Source of the DNA: Sulfobacillus sp.
GTDB lineage: Bacteria; Bacillota; Sulfobacillia; Sulfobacillales; Sulfobacillaceae
Length of the DNA: 40,113 nucleotides
Assembly (NCBI GenBank): GCA_027343695.1
Contig: DAHWKJ010000002.1
Coordinates: 1-40,113, forward strand
Direction: 5' to 3'
The notes beneath the pieces were generated by a model, which saw only the letters and a list, made by a program, of their open reading frames with translations, made no database searches and was not told the DNA's origin. Made by a program: the position numbers and the translations under genes. Positions 33,693 to 40,113 of this stretch are shown one piece after another (position 1 is the first letter of the stretch; every line of letters begins with the position of its first letter).

Positions 33693-35024
33693 ATGGCGCA
33701 AGGAGAGACCTTGGATCGGGGAGGGCTGACCCGCTTTCACTACCGAATCATTTCGGTCGGTGGACTCGGGGTCCTGTTCGACTCCATGGACGTAGGGATT
33801 ATTTCGTTTATTTTGGCGGCGCTTATCGGTGCGTGGCATTTGGACAGCGTGGAGATTGGGTTCGTAGCAAGCATCGGATTGGTCGGCATGGCCATTGGCG
33901 CCGCCTTGTCGGGAATGTGGGCAGACCGCTATGGAAGACGGCAGATTTTCATGCTGACCCTGCTGGTGTATGCCGTGGCGACGGGTTTGTCGGCGGTGGC
34001 CATTACCCTATGGATGCTGATTTTGCTTCGGTTTATTGTGGGTCTAGGTCTCGGTGGAGAACTCCCGGTAACCACCACCTTGGTCACCGAATTTTTGCCG
34101 CGGCGTCATCGTGGCCGCGGTATTATTCTCCTGGAGAGTTTTTGGGCAGTCGGATGGTTTGTGGCGGCACTCGTCTCATATTTATTGATCCCGCATTTTG
34201 GGTGGCGGGCGGGATTTTTAGTCGGGCTGGTGCCGGCTCTTTATGTCTGGTACCTGCGGCGGGGAATACCGGAGTCACCACGGTACCTGGCACGGACTGG
34301 CCGCGCCGACGAAGCGGTGGCTATTCTGACTCGAACCGGTGCCAGTGTGACCGAGATGGGCGATCTTGCAGCCGCCCAAAAGGGCGCTCCCCGGGGTGGG
34401 GTGTCACGGCTGTTTTCGGCTAGACTCAGGCGACGCACGGTCATGTTATGGATGTTATGGGTCGGGATGAACTTTGCCTACTACGGGATCTTTCTCTGGT
34501 TTCCGTCGGTGTTGGTGGAGCATGGATATACCTTAGTGGAGTCCCTAAAGTACACGTTAATTGTCACCGCGGTACAGGTTCCGGGATATTTGTCGGCAGC
34601 CTGGCTCATCGATCGATGGGGCCGTAAATGGGTCTTAGGTGTCTACATCCTGATGGCTGCGCTATTTGCGGCCTTATTCGGCCACGCGCACATCACCTGG
34701 CAATTTCTGGTGTATGGATCCCTGTTGTCGTTTTTCAACCTAGGGGCTTGGGGGGCGACCTACACCTACACGATGGAGCAGTATGAGACCTTGCTGCGGG
34801 GAACCGGTAGCGGTTGGGCCATGGGGATCGGGCGCGTTGGCGGCATCATTGGACCCACTGTGGTGGGATGGCTTTTCGCAAGCCACTATGGGATGACGAC
34901 GGTGTTCTATCTTTTTATGGCGGTGCTGATTCTTACAGCGGTGGCCGTCATACTCTTAGGACGCGAGACGAAAGGCCTTAGCCTCGACTCGTTAGAGCCG
35001 TCCGGAGAATCTTTGGGAGCGTAG
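33693..35024 (+). CDS. MFS transporter, niacin-permease (NiaP)-like
   Basis: This 443-residue permease has about 12 transmembrane helices. The MFS signature between helices 2 and 3 is GMWADRYGRRQIF, and the first helix carries FDSMDVGIISFI. Helix 4 has GLGLGGELPVTTTLVTE and is followed by LLESFWAVGWFVAALVSYLL. This set closely resembles niacin permease NiaP and related aromatic-acid transporters of the sugar-porter group. The start is ATG 33693 behind GGGGAGGGGACA; an open extension upstream crosses the hairpin and was rejected. No NAD-pathway gene or nicotinate riboswitch is near, so nicotinate as substrate is a family-based guess. Confidence 0.87.
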   Translation: MAQGETLDRGGLTRFHYRIISVGGLGVLFDSMDVGIISFILAALIGAWHLDSVEIGFVASIGLVGMAIGAALSGMWADRYGRRQIFMLTLLVYAVATGLSAVAITLWMLILLRFIVGLGLGGELPVTTTLVTEFLPRRHRGRGIILLESFWAVGWFVAALVSYLLIPHFGWRAGFLVGLVPALYVWYLRRGIPESPRYLARTGRADEAVAILTRTGASVTEMGDLAAAQKGAPRGGVSRLFSARLRRRTVMLWMLWVGMNFAYYGIFLWFPSVLVEHGYTLVESLKYTLIVTAVQVPGYLSAAWLIDRWGRKWVLGVYILMAALFAALFGHAHITWQFLVYGSLLSFFNLGAWGATYTYTMEQYETLLRGTGSGWAMGIGRVGGIIGPTVVGWLFASHYGMTTVFYLFMAVLILTAVAVILLGRETKGLSLDSLEPSGESLGA

Positions 35025-35075
35025 GGATCGAGGAAAGGAGTCCCGCGAATCCAACTTCACGCAAAGACTCATCCG

Positions 35076-35113
35076 CACACGGCCGTCTTCCAACAAGAGA
35101 AGCGGTCGTGTGT
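35076..35113. terminator. Long imperfect hairpin after the MFS gene
   Basis: CACAC-GGCCG-t-CTTC (35076-35090) pairs with GAAG-CGGTC-gt-GTGTG (35099-35113) around CAACAAGA. No T-run follows. It may separate the transporter from the hydrolase gene downstream. Confidence 0.45.
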
Positions 35114-35171
35114 GACAGACCTCAGCCAAGAATCCATGAGAGGACGTGGTATCATAACCTTGGTGATTGCA

Positions 35172-36143
35172 ATGAAGCGAATCATGAAAACCCTCATCGT
35201 GGGAATGATTGCCGGATCACTAGGGTTTGCAGCAGGATGTGGGGGAGTTGTTGCCAGCCCCAAAACGATTCTTATGAGTACCAAACCCCATGACGGCATG
35301 GTGTCGAGCTACCGTCGTCTCTATCCCTTACATCTGCCAGCTGGTCTGAAGATGTACCAGATCGAATACTGGAGCCATCATGTTCAAGTAGAAGCACTTC
35401 TCACCGAACCATTACAGGCCGGACAGTACCCATTATTAGTCAATTTGCACGGGGGATGGGTGTTGGGCCCCCATCCCCACGACAATTTTGGCTACACGCC
35501 TACGGATGCGGCATCGTTGGCCTCAGAGGGGTTGGTGGAACTCTATCCGGAATATCAAGGATACGGCGGCAGTTCCGGACCCACAGCCGGCATCCGAACC
35601 GATTTTATCAATACGCAAGAGGCCATGAAGATCGCGATGGAGTTTGGGGAGGTGAAAGTCCACGACACTTACCTGTGGGGCTATTCATTGGGAGGCGGAT
35701 TAGCCCTGATGACGGCCGGGTGGGACCATCAAGTGCGGGCGGTGGTGGCAGTGAGTCCGTTTGTGGGGTTGACCGATACCGTCGCATTCTGGCGGCTCCA
35801 TCCGAAATTGGGAGGGCCCTCTGGGAACCCGAATGAGGCTCAAAATTTCATTCGGGTGTTTGGAAGCGATGCTCAAGGCCAGGCTTACCGCCTGCGATCG
35901 CCCGATCCCAAAGCGATACAAGCGCCCATTCTTCTATTGCAGGGCACGGCGGATCAACGAGTGCTCTGGCAGACGGTTCAGATGTTTGCCGGCCAGATGA
36001 AAAAGGATCACAAACCGGTCACACTGATTCTCTATCCCGGCGGGCATCATGGGTTGCATCATAAGTACGCCAGAGCGTCGGCGGCTGCCATCGCCCACTG
36101 GTTCCAACGATATGGGTTAAACCTAGGAGACGTCAGGTTCTAG
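35172..36143 (+). CDS. Lipoprotein-type alpha/beta hydrolase (S9-like)
   Basis: This 323-residue hydrolase has an N-terminal signal MKRIMKTLIVGMIAG followed by LGFAAGCGG, which could be a lipobox with the cysteine at residue 23 (alanine at -3 is less usual). It is therefore probably tethered outside the membrane. The catalytic domain has LVNLHGGWVLG, the nucleophile S172 in WGYSLGGG, aspartate in LQGTADQRV and histidine in YPGGHHGLHH, as in S9-type peptidases and acyl hydrolases. ATG 35172 is preferred for the signal peptide, although the ribosome site is weak and starts at 35112 or 35184 are possible. It has no clear operon partner. Confidence 0.82.
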   Translation: MKRIMKTLIVGMIAGSLGFAAGCGGVVASPKTILMSTKPHDGMVSSYRRLYPLHLPAGLKMYQIEYWSHHVQVEALLTEPLQAGQYPLLVNLHGGWVLGPHPHDNFGYTPTDAASLASEGLVELYPEYQGYGGSSGPTAGIRTDFINTQEAMKIAMEFGEVKVHDTYLWGYSLGGGLALMTAGWDHQVRAVVAVSPFVGLTDTVAFWRLHPKLGGPSGNPNEAQNFIRVFGSDAQGQAYRLRSPDPKAIQAPILLLQGTADQRVLWQTVQMFAGQMKKDHKPVTLILYPGGHHGLHHKYARASAAAIAHWFQRYGLNLGDVRF

Positions 36144-36286
36144 CACGTAGTGAGTCGAACGACGTCTGGGAACCCGAAAAGAGACCGGAGGGCATCAATT
36201 CAGCCCCCTGCCCTAATGCTTGATGGTTTGAATTACCAATGCCGGTGGGGCGTGTTTTTGTGGGAATAGAACTGGAGGGAAAGTCA

Positions 36287-36571
36287 ATGACAAAAGCAGG
36301 CGATGCCGTCTGGGGAGGCATCTGTGGGGCGGTTTTGGGATTCATAGTCGCCAAAATTTTTGAGACGTGGTCGATTCTGTTTATTCAATACGGCGTACAT
36401 AACGGGAGTTATCTGGTTGGGCCGTTCACAACACCGTTATGGGTTCGAGCCGCCAACGATCCGATTTTGGTCACGGTTTTGACGGTCATCCTCTATGGGA
36501 GTCTTGGCATTTTATTCGTGCTCTATCGGCATCATCGGGCAGGTTGTGAACAGATCGGGAATGAGGAATGA
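36287..36571 (+). CDS. Small two-helix membrane protein of unknown function
   Basis: This 94-residue protein starts at ATG 36287 behind GGAGGGAAAG. It has two hydrophobic helices, at about residues 8-26 (VWGGICGAVLGFIVAKIF) and 58-80 (DPILVTVLTVILYGSLGILFVL), with a positively charged C-terminus (YRHHRAGCEQ). The loop between them should lie on one side of the membrane. No known family was recognised, and it has no close neighbours. Confidence 0.7.
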   Translation: MTKAGDAVWGGICGAVLGFIVAKIFETWSILFIQYGVHNGSYLVGPFTTPLWVRAANDPILVTVLTVILYGSLGILFVLYRHHRAGCEQIGNEE

Positions 36572-36885
36572 ATGCTGGGAACGGGGGAGGGCAGATGGCG
36601 GGGGGTAACCCTAGCGCGTAGGGTCCTTGACAGACCCTTCGATCGTCCCGGATAGGCGCTCCGCGACACTGGGGCTGGCCATTGAAGGGAAAAAGGGAGG
36701 TAGTGGGCCGATCCCAAGAGCCGAAGGCGATTCTGGCCGGGCAGTTGTGGGAGTGAAGACGGTGCCGTCAGTGGCGTTCCCTGTGACCACAATTTTGTGG
36801 TACATCCCCTCGATCGTGCTCGACTGGGATTCCATAGATTTTTGCGCTATAATAGGCTCATTATGGACAAAAGGTTGGGACGCCC
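36572..36885. other. Gene-free stretch rich in inverted repeats upstream of secG
   Basis: No convincing protein gene is seen. ACCCTA (36608-36613) pairs with TAGGGT (36619-36624), and the overlapping AGGGTC (36620-36625) pairs with GACCCT (36633-36638), so the two hairpins exclude each other. Palindromes GACGGTGCCGTC (36758-36769) and CCACAATTTTGTGG (36787-36800) follow. Open frames here on either strand are short and resemble nothing known. The stretch may hold a structured RNA or operators for secG. Confidence 0.4.
36848..36853 (+). promoter_or_regulatory. Candidate -10 element for secG
   Basis: A perfect TATAAT lies 32 bases before the secG start codon. The bases 17 positions upstream (TGGGAT) are a poor -35, so an activator or extra element would be needed. 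Confidence 0.45.
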
Positions 36886-37116
36886 GTGATTACGGTTTTG
36901 GTAGTGGTGGATGTCGTGTTATGTGTGGCTATGATGGCGGCTATATTGCTTCAAACGGGGTATAGCGCAGGAATCTCAGGAGCTTTCGGTGGTGGTACCC
37001 AACAATCTTATGGTGGCAAGAAGCGCGGAGTAGACGAGCTACTAGAGCGTGTCACGGTGGTGTTGGCGATAGTATTCGCGATTGTGACGCTGCTACTTAC
37101 ACATCTGTGGCGGTAA
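36886..37116 (+). CDS. secG: Preprotein translocase subunit SecG
   Basis: This 76-residue SecG has two transmembrane helices (about 2-24, and 53-73 with VTVVLAIVFAIVTLLLTHLW) around the conserved cytoplasmic segment LLQTGYSAGISGAFGGG. It assists SecYE during protein export. The start is GTG 36886 with AAAGG upstream. The order secG-carboxylesterase-rnr matches Bacillus. The carboxylesterase GTG overlaps its end by ten bases. Confidence 0.93.
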   Translation: MITVLVVVDVVLCVAMMAAILLQTGYSAGISGAFGGGTQQSYGGKKRGVDELLERVTVVLAIVFAIVTLLLTHLWR

Positions 37117-37835
37117 CGGTTTACGCCGATAGCTTCGAAATCGGTGACGGTTCCGAAGGATGTTTGTTGATCCATGGATTCACTGGGTCTCCAAAAGAGA
37201 TGAAACCTCTCGGACAGTTTTTAGCTGACGGGGGGTTTCATGTTTATGCGGTGCGCCTGGCCGGACATGGGACGACGGTCGAAGATTTAATGGGCACTGG
37301 ATGGCGCGATTGGCGGTTATCCGCCAAAACCGCGCTTGACTATCTCGCCCAACAGCATCCGGTCGTGCATATCGTCGGGCTTTCTTTGGGCGGACTAATG
37401 GCTCTTGACTTAGCCTCTGATTTGGAGCGAGGGAAAGTGGTGGCGTTAGCAGCACCATACCGTCTCTATAACCGGTACGCTATACTGGCGGCCTGGATGC
37501 GGTTTTTTGTCCGTACGGTGAAGGCGTCTAACGAGCCATGGTTCCACGATGAAATGTACTCGTATCGTCAAATTCCCGTAGCGGGGGTGCACCAACTCTT
37601 GGCCTATCGGAATTGGGTGCTGCAACAACGGATCGCACGGTTGACCCGCCCTGTGCTGATCGTCCAGGGGTTTCAGGATAAGACGGTGGCTCCCGAAAGT
37701 GCGTGGCTTTGGGCGGAAAAGATACGTAGTCCGGTGCGTCAAATTGTGGCGTTTGAGGAGTCCGGGCACATTCTTCCTTTGGATGTGGATCGGCACGATG
37801 TTTTTATGACATGTCGAAGATTCTTGGAGAATTAG
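37107..37835 (+). CDS. Carboxylesterase (Est30/YvaK-like)
   Basis: This 242-residue alpha/beta hydrolase is of the thermostable Est30 type found between secG and rnr in Bacillus and Geobacillus. The oxyanion loop is HGFTGSPKE (23-31), the nucleophile S93 lies in GLSLGG, D191 in GFQDKTVAP and H221 in ESGHILPLD. It hydrolyses short-chain esters in characterised relatives; the natural substrate is unknown. The GTG start overlaps secG. RNase R follows after 11 bases. Confidence 0.92.
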   Translation: MAVTVYADSFEIGDGSEGCLLIHGFTGSPKEMKPLGQFLADGGFHVYAVRLAGHGTTVEDLMGTGWRDWRLSAKTALDYLAQQHPVVHIVGLSLGGLMALDLASDLERGKVVALAAPYRLYNRYAILAAWMRFFVRTVKASNEPWFHDEMYSYRQIPVAGVHQLLAYRNWVLQQRIARLTRPVLIVQGFQDKTVAPESAWLWAEKIRSPVRQIVAFEESGHILPLDVDRHDVFMTCRRFLEN

Positions 37836-37846
37836 GAGCAGACTCT

Positions 37847-39973
37847 ATGGCGAAACGTAACGGATATCGACCCACTTCGGACAAGCTGTCAGAAGAAATA
37901 TTTGCCCTACTATATAATCGTGAACCATTGTCAGAGGACCAACTCATTAACCGTTTGATGCGACGTCATCCCAAGGACAAGTCCTTGTTCCGGACGTTTC
38001 GTCAATACCGTCAAGAGGGCTGGGTGGTGCGATCGCCGAAAGGCGACGGCATGACCGTTGCAACGCGAGAGGGGCAGCTCCGGATTAATCCGCGGGGCTT
38101 TGGGTTTGTAGTCAGCCCCGATTTTCCCGGAGCGGATGTCTTTGTTCCGGAACGTTGGCTATTTGGGGCTCGCCACGACGATACCGTCTTGGTCTGGACC
38201 AGACCTTCTCGGGAAGGCTTTGACGGGCGCGTAATGAATATCGTAAAGCGTGCTACCGACAGTGTAGTCGGCGTGCTCGAGCGTCATCGCGTCGGATGGC
38301 AAGTGGTACCACGCGATTCGCGCCGTCCTACGGTGGAAATTGCCGTGGCCGCACATGCGCGATGGCACGCTGGCGATGTGGCCCGGGTAAAAATTACGGA
38401 ATGGCCACTGGATCCCAAACGCCCGATTCGGGGAGAAGTGCAAGAAATCCTGGGGAGTCTCGGGGATCCCGGGGTGGATGTCTCGATTATCGCGGCAGAA
38501 CACCAGTTATCCGAAAAATTCCCGGACGAGGTCATCGCGGAGGCCCAAGCATTACCAGACAAGGTGCTCCCGGAACAGTGGCAGGATCGGGTGGACTTAA
38601 CCAACATTCGGGTTGTAACCATTGACGGCAGTGATGCCAAAGATTTGGATGACGCGATTTCATTAGAGCGCTTAGCAAAGGGGTACCGGATTGGCGTGCA
38701 TATTGCGGACGTCAGTTTTTACGTGCCGGAAGGGAGCCAGTTGGACCTGGAAGCTCGCAGGCGTGGGACCAGTGTGTATCTCGTAGATCGGGTGATTCCC
38801 ATGTTGCCGGAGCGTTTGTCGAATGGGATTGCAAGTCTCAATCCGCGAGTGCCGCGTCTGACCGTCAGCGCGGTGATGGATGTCGATGCACAGGGAAACG
38901 TCGTCGCGGCTAAATTTTTCCGTTCGGTGATTAAGACCCAACATCGCCTCACCTATGACGGCGTCAATGAGATTTTGGCCGGCGGGCCCGATCCCGATCG
39001 GCTCGGACCATGGCTCAAAGAGCTTGACGAGATTCATGCCGTGTTGCGACGTAAGCGGATCGTGCGGGGGGCGGTGGACTTTGATTTACCCGAGGCCAAG
39101 GTTGTCTTAGATGATGCCGGCCACCCGATCGACATTGTGATTCGGCAACGAGGGACGGCAGAATCCATCATTGAGGAACTGATGCTCCTGGCTAATGAGG
39201 CGGTGGCGCATCAACTGATCACCGCGGAATTACCGGGTCTGTATCGGATTCACGATGAACCGAGCTTAGACAAAATGGTGCAATTTCGCGAAATGATTGG
39301 GGTCCTAGGCTATCGCTTGCCGGATCCGGTCACCCCTAAATCTTTGCAAGGTCTGATTGACCGGGTCAAGGGGTTGCCCGAAGAACGCGTCGTCAACAGC
39401 GCATTGCTACGCTCCATGAGGCAGGCCCGCTATGCACCGAATAATACCGGACACTTTGGTCTGGCGGCACCGGAATACGCGCATTTCACTTCGCCCATTC
39501 GTCGCTATCCAGACCTATGGGTGCACCGGGTGCTGACACAGCACTTGGAACATCGGGTGATACCGGAGACTTTGGACCGTTGGAGGGCCTTAGTGGGGCC
39601 ACTTGGCGAGGACACCTCGGCACGCGAACGGGACGCAATGGAAGCGGAGCGGGATTCGGTGTCACTGAAAGAAGCCGAATACATGGTCAACAAGGTGGGG
39701 GAGCAGTATGCGGCGGTCATTTCGGGAGTGACCAACTTTGGCGTGTTCGTGGAGCTTCCCAATCTGATTGAAGGGCTGGTGCGGTTGGAGGATCTCCCCC
39801 AGGACTACTGGTCGTACGACTCTATCCATTATCGATTGCACGGAGAACGGACAGGACGGGAATATCGTCTGGGGAATCCGGTGACGGTGGAGGTCGTTCG
39901 GGTAGACCTGGGGATGAGGCGCATTGATTTTCGGCTCATTGAAGGGGACCCGCGGCCAAAGCGCCGTCGTTAG
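37847..39973 (+). CDS. rnr: Ribonuclease R
   Basis: This 708-residue 3'-5' exoribonuclease degrades structured RNA and, with SmpB-tmRNA, defective mRNA. An N-terminal helical domain (about 10-70) precedes cold-shock OB domains with the RNP-like GFGFVVSPD. The RNB catalytic centre is IDGSDAKDLDDA (259-270) with the metal-binding aspartates. HFTSPIRRYPDLWVHR comes later, and a C-terminal S1 domain (about 620-700) has SGVTNFGVFVEL. The basic tail is short (PKRRR). The start is ATG 37847 with AGGAGC upstream; an in-frame ATG at 37811 lies inside the esterase gene. smpB does not follow within the window. Confidence 0.95.
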   Translation: MAKRNGYRPTSDKLSEEIFALLYNREPLSEDQLINRLMRRHPKDKSLFRTFRQYRQEGWVVRSPKGDGMTVATREGQLRINPRGFGFVVSPDFPGADVFVPERWLFGARHDDTVLVWTRPSREGFDGRVMNIVKRATDSVVGVLERHRVGWQVVPRDSRRPTVEIAVAAHARWHAGDVARVKITEWPLDPKRPIRGEVQEILGSLGDPGVDVSIIAAEHQLSEKFPDEVIAEAQALPDKVLPEQWQDRVDLTNIRVVTIDGSDAKDLDDAISLERLAKGYRIGVHIADVSFYVPEGSQLDLEARRRGTSVYLVDRVIPMLPERLSNGIASLNPRVPRLTVSAVMDVDAQGNVVAAKFFRSVIKTQHRLTYDGVNEILAGGPDPDRLGPWLKELDEIHAVLRRKRIVRGAVDFDLPEAKVVLDDAGHPIDIVIRQRGTAESIIEELMLLANEAVAHQLITAELPGLYRIHDEPSLDKMVQFREMIGVLGYRLPDPVTPKSLQGLIDRVKGLPEERVVNSALLRSMRQARYAPNNTGHFGLAAPEYAHFTSPIRRYPDLWVHRVLTQHLEHRVIPETLDRWRALVGPLGEDTSARERDAMEAERDSVSLKEAEYMVNKVGEQYAAVISGVTNFGVFVELPNLIEGLVRLEDLPQDYWSYDSIHYRLHGERTGREYRLGNPVTVEVVRVDLGMRRIDFRLIEGDPRPKRRR

Positions 39974-40113
39974 AACCGGGCATGGGCCGAGAAAACCTTA
40001 GACTTCGCGATCCTTGGATAACGAGGGCTCGCGTAATGGCAAAAAACCAGGATCCGGGACGGGATCGAACTGCAACCTTTTTTCTTGCGGTGGCGTTATG
40101 TGAGTAAGAACAC
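39974..40113. other. Right-edge region without a certain gene
   Basis: After rnr there is only a 23-codon open frame (ATG 40036 to TAA 40107) behind GAGGG. It is not the start of SmpB and resembles nothing known. No tmRNA or tRNA was recognised. Confidence 0.3.

Noticed and set aside
36611-36835. A 74-codon minus-strand frame upstream of secG
   Set aside because: No ribosome site, no recognisable domain, and it overlaps the inverted-repeat-rich region; probably non-coding.
40036-40107. Possible smpB start or tRNA remnant at the right edge
   Set aside because: The 23-codon frame does not resemble SmpB. GGGATCGAACTG looks a little like a reversed tRNA T-arm, but the flanks do not pair.

Overview
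The window looks like chromosomal DNA of a thermoacidophilic, sulfur-metabolising Firmicute, most like Sulfobacillus. The grounds are inference: strong AGGAGG-type ribosome sites, frequent GTG starts, moderate-to-high GC, the Bacillus-type order secG-carboxylesterase-rnr, and a persulfide-handling gene cluster. No rRNA, tRNA, CRISPR array, insertion sequence or phage gene was recognised.

Layout. 1-1484: left-edge fragment of an HTH/TPR-like regulator (minus) and a small membrane-anchored protein. 1759-5493: a three-gene molybdenum hydroxylase operon (2Fe-2S, molybdopterin and FAD subunits; form II CoxSLM-like), closed by a hairpin terminator. 5592-8518: two divergent transcription units around a CsoR/CstR-type operator. 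Leftward run a persulfide-dioxygenase-like metallo-beta-lactamase protein, a two-domain rhodanese and a two-domain disulfide oxidoreductase. Rightward run a CsoR-family repressor and a DUF302 protein. The oxidoreductase has an in-frame TGA exactly where the first cysteine of its CPYC active site should be, followed at once by a SECIS-like hairpin, so it is probably a selenoprotein. This is the most interesting object in the window.

8672-16024: cell-surface and hydrolytic functions: a CAP-domain exported protein, two alpha/beta hydrolases, a membrane-anchored FMN glutamate-synthase-like protein, a small anchored protein and an S9 peptidase. 16025-26488: a tightly packed rightward run, mostly with overlapping start and stop codons. 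It begins with a Nudix hydrolase and a GNAT / N-succinylamino-acid racemase / M20 hydrolase trio that matches the known D- to L-amino-acid conversion pathway. It continues through a P-loop/Asp23-like fusion protein into phoP-phoR-pstSCAB-phoU.

26575-33583: a lower-glycolysis operon, gap-pgk-tpiA-gpmI-eno, with a HAD phosphatase coupled to eno. It has its own candidate promoter and no CggR-type repressor gene in front. 33693-36571: an MFS transporter resembling niacin permeases, a lipoprotein alpha/beta hydrolase and a small two-helix membrane protein. 36572-36885 is a gene-free stretch rich in inverted repeats. 36886-39973: secG, an Est30-like carboxylesterase and rnr. The last 140 bases hold nothing certain; smpB and ssrA, often found next, are not visible.
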